DNA of 18,207 bases from Pelobacter sp. UBA5610 (lineage in GTDB: Bacteria; Desulfobacterota; Desulfuromonadia; Desulfuromonadales; Syntrophotaleaceae), in contig DIKU01000117.1 of the NCBI GenBank assembly GCA_002424645.1, positions 1-18,207 of the forward strand. The letters run 5' to 3'. Below the pieces are notes generated by a model. It did no database searches, was not told the origin of the DNA, and saw nothing but the letters and a program-made list of their open reading frames with translations. A program made the position numbers and the translations under genes. This document shows, piece by piece, positions 1-7,026 of the stretch. The number at the start of each line of letters is the position of its first letter. Within the stretch, counting starts at the first letter, position 1.

Positions 1-438
1 CTTGGTCGATTCTTGCACATGGGGCTTGATCCCTATCATTTTCTTTCCAGTCTCAACATGGTTCTGGCTCAGCGCCTGGTGCGCAAGATCTGTCCCGAAT
101 GCAAGCAACCCGTCAAGTATGCTCGCAACGTTTTGGAAAAAGCCGGCATTGATTATGATCGTTATGGCGATCAGACCTTTTATGAAGGAGTCGGTTGTGA
201 ATACTGTCATGGTCTTGGATTTTCCGGACGCTCGGCGATTGTCGAATTGCTTGAAATGAACGACGAACTGCGTGAAATGATCGATAAACGTGCTCCCATT
301 GGACATTTGCGCCAGCTTGCCGCCCGTAATGGAACTGTTTTTCTGCGGCAGGCGGCCCTGGAAAAAGTATTTGAAGGCATCACCAGCCTGGCGGAAATCG
401 ATCGAGTCACTTTCGTTGAGGGGGAGACACCGTCATGA
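1..438 (+). CDS. gspE: GspE/PilB-type assembly ATPase, C-terminal part (5' truncated)
   Basis: The reading frame is open from base 1, so this is the last 145 codons of a longer gene; the family is usually around 500-570 residues. GspE is the cytoplasmic hexameric ATPase that powers pseudopilus assembly. The fragment has the family's SSLN..LAQRLVR stretch, then the tetracysteine zinc motif: CPEC near residues 31-34, followed about 30 residues later by GCEYC. After that come the GF.GR and ELLEMNDELREM segments typical of the GspE/PilB C-terminus. The Walker A and B boxes lie upstream of the window. The stop overlaps the next start in an ATGA, which indicates translational coupling. Family assignment is firm. 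Whether it is GspE or PilB rests on the T2SS-type secretin and pseudopilins downstream. Confidence 0.93.
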   Translation, partial: LGRFLHMGLDPYHFLSSLNMVLAQRLVRKICPECKQPVKYARNVLEKAGIDYDRYGDQTFYEGVGCEYCHGLGFSGRSAIVELLEMNDELREMIDKRAPIGHLRQLAARNGTVFLRQAALEKVFEGITSLAEIDRVTFVEGETPS

Positions 439-1322
439 AATCGCGCCGGTATGTAGGAATCGATATGCAGAGAGGTGAAATTCGTGCCGTTTCTCTGCGT
501 AAAAGATGGCGCAAGGGAGGGCAATTGGTCGGTAGCCATATTTGCACCACCCCAGGCGATTCGATTCCGGAAGATCTTCGGCAAATATCCCCGGGGGCCA
601 GGCAGGCACTCATTAAGACCTTGCATGAAGCTTTGCTGCCTATCGTTATCAAAGAACGGCGTGTGGCGTTGTCTTTGCCTGACCATTGCGGCTACGTCAT
701 GACGCTAGAGGTCGATAGGTTTCCACGGTTGCGCGGTGAAGGTAAAGAGGTCGTCGCATGGCAGATCGGAAAATTATTGCCCGGTTTATCCGAATTGCAA
801 TTCGATTACCAGGTGTTGACACGTTCGCCAGGCGGGGGAGTACGTCTGCTTGTGATTGCGGCAGAGAAGGATGTTGTCGCAGCGTACGAAAATTTAATCA
901 GGCAGGCCGGGTTTATTCCTGAACAGGTAGGCTTTTACGGGCTGAATGTGTATCGACATTGGCGTTACCGTCTTGACCCGGAAGGGGATGCTATTTTGGT
1001 ATCCCTCAATCAGGAAGGGATTGTTGTCCAGTCTTTTCGGGACGGTGTCCTGGAATACTACCGGTCCCGCGCGGTGGGTGGGCAGGTGTCACGGCAGGTG
1101 CAGGAGTTGCATCGAATCGTAGCTGGGTACGGCAGGGAATTTTCCGGGCGGGGAAGATTCAGGGCTTACCTTCATGCGGATAAGCCTGTTGAACAGGCGG
1201 CTCAGGAGGCTTTGAACGAGTGCTTTGGACGAAAGGTTCAGCTTCTTGAGGGACATGCAGACAGTCCCCCTGCGCTGGCAGCGGCACTTGGTGCTGCTGA
1301 GCGCATGATGATGGGAGGTTGA
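435..1322 (+). CDS. pilM: PilM-like actin-fold protein (cytoplasmic half of GspL)
   Basis: This 295-residue protein has no membrane segment. The N-terminal YVGIDMQRGEIRAV resembles the first phosphate-binding loop of actin-like PilM/GspL proteins. The middle holds a PilM-like ALSLPD stretch and a W.I.KLLPGL....FDY.VL segment. ILVSLNQEGIVVQSF is in the place of the second phosphate loop, and the C-terminus has the family's PPALAAALGAA. In pilus and T2SS machines this protein links the assembly ATPase to the inner-membrane platform. In classical T2SS it is fused to a membrane segment and periplasmic domain as GspL; here that half is the separate next gene. A G-rich ribosome site (418-426) precedes the ATG, which overlaps the gspE stop by 4 bases. 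The family call is good; the exact partner is inferred from order. Confidence 0.85.
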   Translation: MKSRRYVGIDMQRGEIRAVSLRKRWRKGGQLVGSHICTTPGDSIPEDLRQISPGARQALIKTLHEALLPIVIKERRVALSLPDHCGYVMTLEVDRFPRLRGEGKEVVAWQIGKLLPGLSELQFDYQVLTRSPGGGVRLLVIAAEKDVVAAYENLIRQAGFIPEQVGFYGLNVYRHWRYRLDPEGDAILVSLNQEGIVVQSFRDGVLEYYRSRAVGGQVSRQVQELHRIVAGYGREFSGRGRFRAYLHADKPVEQAAQEALNECFGRKVQLLEGHADSPPALAAALGAAERMMMGG

Positions 1323-1865
1323 ATGAAACTGACGGTAAATCTAGTCACTCAACGCCCGGTGAATGGCGTTGCCTTGCGAAAACTTTGCAATGCAATGCTG
1401 GTATTGCTGGTTACCATCCTTGCAATTGCATTGGGTTATATGGTGATGGTTCGGCAGCGTCATCAAAAAGTCCGCAAGTTGCTCGCCCAAACGATGGCCG
1501 ATGTATCGCCCGGCCCAACAAACACAGTTGATAATCAAGCGCTCCAGACTGAGTCCGCCAAAGCCGAAGTTGTTTTGAAACGCCGTGCTTTTCAATGGTC
1601 ACAAATTTTAAACCACCTGGAACAAACAGCCATTGATGGGATACAGATCCGATCCATCGAACCAAATTTTGAAAAGAAAAGTCTTTCCATTCAGGTTTTG
1701 GCAAGAGACGAGGCTGTTTTTCGGGAATATCTTGGTAAATTACTGCGGTATCAACCATTTTCCCAGGTCTTATTATTGCGGCAGGAGAATGTAGCCATCA
1801 AGGATTTTGCCGGCCAGAATTTTACGGCCATTCGCTGTGACATAAGCATCCGTGGGGGCTTCTGA
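1323..1865 (+). CDS. pilN: PilN-like inner-membrane platform protein
   Basis: A bitopic protein of 180 residues. A short cytoplasmic tail beginning MKLTVNLVTQRP resembles the PilN segment that binds PilM. One membrane helix follows at about residues 22-45, then a periplasmic part. The region W..ILN.LE......IQIRSIEP....SLSIQVLARDEAVFREYL (about 92-145) matches the PilN ferredoxin-like fold pattern. It would correspond to the periplasmic half of GspL and pair with the PilO-like protein encoded next. The ATG starts directly after the pilM stop (TGAATG) with GGGAGG at 1313-1318, so the two are translationally coupled. The call comes from pattern and operon position; sequence conservation in this family is low. 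Confidence 0.8.
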   Translation: MKLTVNLVTQRPVNGVALRKLCNAMLVLLVTILAIALGYMVMVRQRHQKVRKLLAQTMADVSPGPTNTVDNQALQTESAKAEVVLKRRAFQWSQILNHLEQTAIDGIQIRSIEPNFEKKSLSIQVLARDEAVFREYLGKLLRYQPFSQVLLLRQENVAIKDFAGQNFTAIRCDISIRGGF

Positions 1866-1866
1866 G

Positions 1867-2421
1867 ATGGTCATTAAGGGACTTTTTGAAGAACTCTGGC
1901 GAACCAACCGCGTAAGAACGGTCCTGGTTTTTGCCGCTTTGATGTTAAATATCCTTTTGTTCAGCGTGCTGCTTACAAGGATGGTACCCGGCCTGGAAAA
2001 GGATCAGACCATGTTGCTTCAGCATCAGGCTAATCAGCGACGTGCTGGAGCCGATACGCTGGGCCAGGGGCGGCCATCCGCATCGGCTATCCTTGAAAAA
2101 TTTTATGGCCAAGTTACTGCTTATGAAAGATTTCCAGAATTTTTGCAACAGTTATATCAGTACTCGGGTGATGCCGGATTGAATATCAATCGAATTTCTT
2201 ACCGGCCCGAAAAAACAGATCTGCGTACGGTCCTGAGATATGAACTGGATTTTTCCGTGACCGGGCAATACGGGCAAATTAAAGAATTTCTTCATGCCCT
2301 TGAGGGCTGGCCGCAACTGGTCGTGGTGGAGCAGGTCAAACTTTCCGGACAAAAACCTGATCGAGATGAAGTTGTTTTGAGTATCCGTCTGGCTGCTTAC
2401 TTTAATACGGTGCCATCATGA
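1867..2421 (+). CDS. pilO: PilO/GspM-like inner-membrane platform protein
   Basis: A bitopic protein of 184 residues. A membrane helix at about residues 19-38 is followed by a short coiled-coil-like stretch and a periplasmic ferredoxin-like part. The latter includes FPEFLQQLYQYSGDAGLNINRIS and the PilO-typical FSVTGQYGQIKEFLHALE. It is expected to form a heterodimer with the PilN-like protein as a scaffold between ATPase and secretin; GspM plays this part in classical T2SS. I chose the ATG at 1867 over the in-frame GTG at 1852 because a run of five G at 1854-1858 sits at ribosome-site distance and the extra five residues would only extend into the pilN end. The stop overlaps the next ATG by 4 bases. 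Confidence 0.78.
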   Translation: MVIKGLFEELWRTNRVRTVLVFAALMLNILLFSVLLTRMVPGLEKDQTMLLQHQANQRRAGADTLGQGRPSASAILEKFYGQVTAYERFPEFLQQLYQYSGDAGLNINRISYRPEKTDLRTVLRYELDFSVTGQYGQIKEFLHALEGWPQLVVVEQVKLSGQKPDRDEVVLSIRLAAYFNTVPS

Positions 2422-3092
2422 ACACTTCAGTAAAAACTTTACTCGGTTTTTTACTGCTTTTAGCTGTCGCGCTGGTGTACGGTTTTCTCAACTGGCCCCG
2501 CCAAGCCCGTGTGACCCACGTTCCTGGTGTTGATAGCCCTACTGGTATTTCGACTAAATCAGGTGTTTTGCCCTCCGACTCTGGTTTAACGCAGGAAGAT
2601 CAGGTCCAGGAAAAGAACGTGACATTGGTTAATCGAAATATTTTTGCTCCGCTTTTTAGTCTCCCTTCCCGGGATTCCATTCCGGATATCAAGACCATCC
2701 CGCCAGAAAGTGTCTCTGTTCTTCCGGTTGAGCTTCCACCGCCTCCCAGGCCCCTGCCAATCTTTTTGGGTAAGTTGCGTCATGCGGGTCGCCAGAAGGT
2801 TTTTTTATCCGTGGAGGGTAAAGTGTATGTTGTTGGTCCTGGTGATAGCTTTGGCAATGACAACGCTTATCGTCTGGTTGAAATTTCATCACAAAACCTG
2901 CTCGTAAAACATCAGGATGATAAGGAAAATTTCCAGATAGACGCTGCAGAACAACCGATATCAATGCTTTCGTCTTCCGGGTCCTCCTTTGTGGAACCCA
3001 CGCAAGCGGTTGTTCCAACGGAAATTAATGTCCCGGTCGAACCAGGGCGTTTGGATAAGGAGGTGCCCATTGATAACGTCGTCGATGAATAA
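2418..3092 (+). CDS. gspC: GspC/PilP-like coupling protein (HR domain)
   Basis: A 224-residue protein with one N-terminal membrane helix (about 7-24), a low-complexity periplasmic linker and a proline-rich stretch (about 103-113). A compact beta-rich domain follows, beginning FLGKLRHAGRQKVFLSVEGKVYVVGPGD (about 115-180). This is the layout of GspC homology-region domains and of PilP, which dock the inner-membrane platform onto the N-terminal domains of the secretin. An acidic tail follows. No PDZ domain, found in many classical GspC proteins, is visible. The start overlaps the pilO stop (ATGA), and the end of the gene contains the ribosome site and start of the secretin gene. It could equally be named PilP-like; the domain type is clearer than the name. 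Confidence 0.75.
   Translation: MNTSVKTLLGFLLLLAVALVYGFLNWPRQARVTHVPGVDSPTGISTKSGVLPSDSGLTQEDQVQEKNVTLVNRNIFAPLFSLPSRDSIPDIKTIPPESVSVLPVELPPPPRPLPIFLGKLRHAGRQKVFLSVEGKVYVVGPGDSFGNDNAYRLVEISSQNLLVKHQDDKENFQIDAAEQPISMLSSSGSSFVEPTQAVVPTEINVPVEPGRLDKEVPIDNVVDE
3057..3064 (+). promoter_or_regulatory. Strong ribosome binding site that decides the secretin start
   Basis: AAGGAGGT is a full-length match to the anti-Shine-Dalgarno sequence. It lies five bases before an in-frame TTG at 3070 but about 20 bases before the ATG at 3085. The site is inside the end of the gspC-like gene, so it serves the secretin gene. The spacing favours TTG initiation, with ATG 3085 as the alternative five codons later. 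Confidence 0.7.
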
Positions 3093-5391
3093 GCCTGTCT
3101 GGTGGTTTTGTTTACTATGCATGGTGTTGGCAGGTTGTGCAGGACAAAAAGCCTTTAATGCCGGTGACAGGTTCTATCAACAGGGAGAATACGATCTGGC
3201 CATGGAGCAATATGCCTCGGCCATTGCCGAGGATCCGGAGCGGCAGGAATATCGGATGAAATGGCTTGATGCGCGAAGTCGCTCCGCCGTCTGGCACTAT
3301 GAACGCGGGCAGAAGTTGTCCGCTGCGGGTAACCTGACTCAGGCCGCCATGGAATACCGACAGGCGGCTTCGCTCGATGGCAGTCTCACAGCGGCCGTAC
3401 AGAAATTAAATAAGCTTCAGGATCTTATCCAGGCTGACCAACTGATTGCCGAGGCCGACGAATTTTATATGAAGGGACGATACAATCAGGCCAGGGCAAC
3501 CCTTGGTAAAGCTCTTCAACTGGTTCCCAAGCACCCAGGGGCCGAACAGCTGTTGCGTCAGGTGCAATTGGCAAGCAAGACGGTTATGGATGGTTATGAA
3601 CTGGATCTTGCCTCCATGGAGCCTTTAAGTCTTCAGTTCTCCGACATGGATTTGCGCCAGGCTTTTTCCGTTTTGGGTCAACTGTCCGGCATACACTTTA
3701 TCCTCGATGATGAAATCAGTCCCCGACCGGTTACCTTGTTACTCAAAAAGGCTTCTTTTGAACAGGTTCTCGATCTGTTGCTCAAACTTAACGGACTCGG
3801 AAAACGGGTTCTTAACACCCAGACCATTCTTGTCTATCCAAAAACCCAGGAGAAAGAAAAACAATACGAGGATCGCATCATACAGGTTTTTTACCTTTCA
3901 AATATTGAAGCTAAGAATGCCGTAAATATGCTGCGTACCATGCTGCAATCTCGCAAAATTTATGTGCATGAGGAGCTCAATGCCATTGTTTTGCGGGATA
4001 AACCTGAGGTGATCGAGCTGGCCAGACAGATCCTCGAAGCTTCGGATCGCAACGATTCCGAAGTCGTTTTTGATCTTGAACTCGTAGAGGTAAGCCATCG
4101 GGATGTATTGAACCTTGGACCGAAGTTAAGTACCTATTCCATCAGTGCAGGCATGGGGCGCGCCATCGTCGATAGCGACGGAAACATTGTAACCAATCTG
4201 GTGAGCGACGTCTTGACGGCAGGTGGGTCGACCGACACTCTGGTACGAAGCTTCAGTCGGCTCGAATCCTTTTATACACTGCCCACCGCCACTTTCGATT
4301 TTGCCAAGACGTTAACGGATAGTGAAATTTTAGCCAACCCGAAAATCCGGGTTAAAAACCGGGCCAAAGCAAAGGTTCACATCGGTACCAGAGAGCCTAT
4401 CGTCACGACTAATATCAGTACGACCACCGGGGATGTTACGTCGAGTAACGTGCAATATATCGACGTCGGCGTCAAACTTGATGTCGAACCAAATGTGCAG
4501 CTCGATGATACCGTTGTCACCACCCTCAGCCTCGAAGTCAGTAATATCCTGGAAAAAGAAGAGATTACCGGCGGAGGGTTCGCTCTTCGCATATCGACCA
4601 CCAATGCCGGTTCATCCTTGATCCTTAAAGATGGTGAGCGCACCATTATCGGCGGACTTATTCGTGATGATCTGAGCAATACACGCAACACTCTGCCGTT
4701 TATCGGCAGCATCCCAATTATCGGACAGCTTTTCACCGGTCGTAACAAGGAAAAGAATAAAAGAGAAATTCTGTTGTCGATCACGCCTCATATCGTGCGC
4801 AACCTTGATGTACCCCGTCCTGAGGTAGCCACTATATGGTCCGGTAGCGAAGAAGATCTAACACCCGGGGCTCGGTTTGTGTCTTTTGCAGGGAATGACC
4901 AAAATAACAAAGGGACTACCCAGGATGCCATGGCAACCATGACACAATCCCCCGAGCAACCGGCTGAGATGGAGAAAAAGTCCCAGCGGCTTAGAATAGT
5001 AGGGCCGCAAGTGGTTACCTCGGGGCAGGCGTTTGCCATTCAGATTACCGGCGGCGGGTTACAGGATCTTGCTAAGGCGCGGTTTTCTTTGAACTATCCA
5101 AACGCCCTGGTCGATTTTGTAGGGGTGAGGCCTGGTTCTCTTTTAGGACCTGAAGAAGAGGAGAGTCTTGCCGAAACCTTGCCGTCAGAATCTATAGACA
5201 CTGTTCTTGCGGAGGTGCGTCGAAGCGTAGGCAGGGCAGGGGTCTCCGGGGATGGTACGATTGCCGTTTTTGAGTTCAAAGCAAGGAACAGTGGAACCCT
5301 TGAATTTTCCTTGCAGGAGTGCAGTGTTGAATCCGCTCAGGGGAACCTGGGACCCTGTGAAGCATCCCCCTTGACGATTGAGACGGAATAA
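3070..5391 (+). CDS. gspD: Outer-membrane secretin GspD with N-terminal TPRs and C-terminal cohesin-like domain
   Basis: The ring-forming outer-membrane channel of the secretion machine, 773 residues from TTG 3070 (768 from ATG 3085). Positions below count from the ATG. A lipoprotein signal ends VLAGC with the lipobox Cys at about 18. Three TPR-like helical pairs occupy about 22-165 (for example GDRFYQQGEYDLAMEQYASA). An N0/STN-like domain lies at about 178-248 (LSLQFSDMDLRQAF), and one further secretin N-domain at about 260-325 (IIQVFYLSNIEAKNAVNML). The secretin beta domain runs to about 570, with SEILANPKIRV, GTREPIV and ERTIIGGLI followed by LPFIGSIPIIGQLF. The last ~130 residues look like a cohesin domain (F.LNYPNALVDFVGVRPGSLLG). 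Classical GspD has four N-domains and neither TPRs nor cohesin. The gene overlaps gspC, and its stop abuts the next ATG. Confidence 0.92.
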   Translation: MITSSMNKPVWWFCLLCMVLAGCAGQKAFNAGDRFYQQGEYDLAMEQYASAIAEDPERQEYRMKWLDARSRSAVWHYERGQKLSAAGNLTQAAMEYRQAASLDGSLTAAVQKLNKLQDLIQADQLIAEADEFYMKGRYNQARATLGKALQLVPKHPGAEQLLRQVQLASKTVMDGYELDLASMEPLSLQFSDMDLRQAFSVLGQLSGIHFILDDEISPRPVTLLLKKASFEQVLDLLLKLNGLGKRVLNTQTILVYPKTQEKEKQYEDRIIQVFYLSNIEAKNAVNMLRTMLQSRKIYVHEELNAIVLRDKPEVIELARQILEASDRNDSEVVFDLELVEVSHRDVLNLGPKLSTYSISAGMGRAIVDSDGNIVTNLVSDVLTAGGSTDTLVRSFSRLESFYTLPTATFDFAKTLTDSEILANPKIRVKNRAKAKVHIGTREPIVTTNISTTTGDVTSSNVQYIDVGVKLDVEPNVQLDDTVVTTLSLEVSNILEKEEITGGGFALRISTTNAGSSLILKDGERTIIGGLIRDDLSNTRNTLPFIGSIPIIGQLFTGRNKEKNKREILLSITPHIVRNLDVPRPEVATIWSGSEEDLTPGARFVSFAGNDQNNKGTTQDAMATMTQSPEQPAEMEKKSQRLRIVGPQVVTSGQAFAIQITGGGLQDLAKARFSLNYPNALVDFVGVRPGSLLGPEEEESLAETLPSESIDTVLAEVRRSVGRAGVSGDGTIAVFEFKARNSGTLEFSLQECSVESAQGNLGPCEASPLTIETE

Positions 5392-5883
5392 ATGCGTAGC
5401 AGGAAACCTTATCTATTGCGGCATGCCCTTGGCTTTACCCTGATCGAGGTTGTTGTCACCTTGGGCATTCTTGGCATCTTGGTATCCGCGGTCATGCCAC
5501 TGGCTGAAGTAACTGTTCAACGTACACGTGAATTAGAACTTCGGCGTGCATTGAGGACCTTGCGTATAGCCATCGATCAATACAAAGAGGACTTTGATCT
5601 TGCGGTAAAAAATAAGAACATCATTCCCGAGGCGGATCAGACCGGTTATCCGGTAAGCCTTGACGCGTTGGTGCAAGGTGCGGATTGGCAGGGACTATAT
5701 GCGTTCCCACGCAAATATTTACGGCGTTTACCCGAAGATCCTTTCGATGATGGGCAGGGTTGGGGATTGCGAGGCTACCGGGATGCCCCGGATTCTACTT
5801 CCTGGGATGGGAAGGATATTTATGATGTCTATTCTAAAAGTGACAGAATCGCTCTTGACGGAACAGCCTATAATTCCTGGTAA
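5392..5883 (+). CDS. gspG: GspG-like pseudopilin, first copy
   Basis: A 163-residue pseudopilin. The leader is 14 residues with several basic residues, and prepilin peptidase should cut at G14/F15 in LGFTLIEVVV, leaving Glu5 of the mature protein. The hydrophobic helix continues to about residue 36, then an alpha spine. The C-terminal half has the GspG-type segment KYLRRLPEDPFDD and ends DVYSKSDRIALDGTAYNSW. The acidic residues there may form a loop like the calcium site of GspG. It would polymerise into the pseudopilus driven by GspE. The ATG follows the gspD stop directly (TAAATG) and the ribosome site is weak, so translation is probably coupled. At 163 residues it is slightly longer than usual GspG (about 140-150). 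Confidence 0.9.
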   Translation: MRSRKPYLLRHALGFTLIEVVVTLGILGILVSAVMPLAEVTVQRTRELELRRALRTLRIAIDQYKEDFDLAVKNKNIIPEADQTGYPVSLDALVQGADWQGLYAFPRKYLRRLPEDPFDDGQGWGLRGYRDAPDSTSWDGKDIYDVYSKSDRIALDGTAYNSW

Positions 5884-5890
5884 AGCTGTA

Positions 5891-5895
5891 GGGAG
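5891..5895 (+). promoter_or_regulatory. Ribosome binding site for the second pseudopilin (GTG start)
   Basis: GGGAG sits four bases before the GTG at 5900, in the short gap after the first pseudopilin. An ATG at 5898 overlaps that GTG in another frame and is followed at once by TGA, so it cannot be the start. This makes GTG 5900 the best-supported initiation codon. Confidence 0.65.
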
Positions 5896-5899
5896 AGAT

Positions 5900-6289
5900 G
5901 TGAGCGGATGCCGTGCCTTTACGCTTATTGAGCTTATGATCGTCATGACAATCGTCGCAATTCTGGCCTCGATTGCCGTGCCTCATTACCAACGTCATGT
6001 TATCAAAGCCCGTGAAACGGTTTTGAGCGAAAACCTGTACCAGATGCGCAAAGCCATCGACGCGTTTTATGCCGACCAACGCAGATATCCGAATAGTCTG
6101 GATGAAATCGTCGAAAAACGTTACCTGCGAAACCTCCCCAAGGACCCCTTTACCAGAAGTGCGGAAACATGGTACACCATATCTCCTGAAGTTATCGATC
6201 CTGCCGTGGGAGATATCGGTGCCGTTTTCGATGTTCACAGCGGCAGTGACCTGGTAGGACTAAACGGCGTACCTTATCGCGACTGGTAG
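5900..6289 (+). CDS. GspG-like pseudopilin, second copy, with Ala before the cleavage site
   Basis: A second pseudopilin of 129 residues. From the GTG the leader is only six residues (MSGCRA), followed by FTLIELMIVMTIVAILASIAVP, which is cut short here; the mature protein keeps Phe1 and Glu5. The residue before the cleavage site is Ala, not the usual Gly. The C-terminal half repeats the plan of the first copy: YLRNLPKDPF, then a final SGSDLVGLNGVPYRDW that matches the first copy's SKSDRIALDGTAYNSW in spacing. The two are therefore tandem paralogues, both GspG-like. The frame stays open upstream over the first pseudopilin, but that stretch is only a shadow of it. The gap to ftsE is 7 bases. 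Which copy is the major pseudopilin cannot be told from sequence. Confidence 0.85.
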   Translation: MSGCRAFTLIELMIVMTIVAILASIAVPHYQRHVIKARETVLSENLYQMRKAIDAFYADQRRYPNSLDEIVEKRYLRNLPKDPFTRSAETWYTISPEVIDPAVGDIGAVFDVHSGSDLVGLNGVPYRDW

Positions 6290-6296
6290 AGACCCA

Positions 6297-6962
6297 ATGA
6301 TTCAACTTTACAATGTCTGCATGTCTTATCAAAAGGAAGCTACCGCCCTGACGGAATTCAGTCTCAAGGTGCCAAAGGGCGATTTCCTTTATCTTACCGG
6401 CCCATCCGGAGCTGGTAAATCCACCCTTTTAAAACTACTCTACGGAGCAGTAAAGCCATCTCGTGGTCAGATTTTGATCAACGGCATGAATGTAACCCGT
6501 ATGCGTTCATGGCGTATTCCCATGCTTCGCCGTAAGCTGGGCATCGTTTTTCAGGATTTTAAACTTATCTCAACCCGTACTCTGTTTGAGAACGTGGCTT
6601 TCCCCTTGGAAATGCAAGGGAAAAAACGCTATGAAATAAGTAGCAAGGTCTATCAGGCGCTCAAGCATGTAGGCCTGCAGGGTAAGCTTAACCGGTTCCC
6701 CCTGCAGCTCTCAGGCGGAGAACAGCAACGAGCTGCCATTGCCCGTGCATTGGTCACCGACCCTTTGATTCTGCTCGCCGATGAACCTACCGGTAATCTG
6801 GATGATGACGTCACTTGCGAAATCATGGAATTATTTAAAGGTGCCAACGCGCGAGGTACAACGGTATTGCTTGCTACGCATAACAGAGAAATAATCCGAC
6901 GTTATCCACGCCGTATTGTGTCTCTTGACAAAGGACGTCTGGTCGACGACCATACCCCCTGA
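6297..6962 (+). CDS. ftsE: Cell-division ABC ATPase FtsE
   Basis: A 221-residue ABC ATPase of usual FtsE length. Walker A is GPSGAGKS (35-42), the signature is LSGGEQQR (138-145), and Walker B LLADEPTGNLD has the catalytic Glu at 163. The switch His lies in LLATHNREI. FtsE pairs with FtsX at the division site, and ATP hydrolysis is thought to signal to a periplasmic cell-wall hydrolase activator instead of driving transport. Finding ftsX and envC immediately downstream supports FtsE over the closely related LolD or MacB ATPases. The gene begins 7 bases after the pseudopilin stop with only a weak ribosome site, so it seems co-transcribed with the secretion genes. Confidence 0.93.
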   Translation: MIQLYNVCMSYQKEATALTEFSLKVPKGDFLYLTGPSGAGKSTLLKLLYGAVKPSRGQILINGMNVTRMRSWRIPMLRRKLGIVFQDFKLISTRTLFENVAFPLEMQGKKRYEISSKVYQALKHVGLQGKLNRFPLQLSGGEQQRAAIARALVTDPLILLADEPTGNLDDDVTCEIMELFKGANARGTTVLLATHNREIIRRYPRRIVSLDKGRLVDDHTP

Positions 6963-7026
6963 CCCTGCCTTTTTCTGTCTCAAGTTTCGGGTAACCACAT
7001 CTCATTTTGTCTGAAGGGAAAGAATC

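Noticed and set aside
207..686. 159-codon open frame on the minus strand
   Set aside because: It overlaps the end of gspE and the start of pilM, both supported by motifs, and its translation looks like no protein family.
5660..5899. An 80-codon upstream extension of the second pseudopilin frame
   Set aside because: It lies over the first pseudopilin in another frame, shows no family similarity, and would put the prepilin cleavage motif too far from the N-terminus. The GTG at 5900 has a ribosome site.
6963..7026. Possible promoter or attenuator in the ftsE-ftsX gap
   Set aside because: I found no hairpin and no pair of hexamers at suitable spacing, only the ftsX ribosome site.
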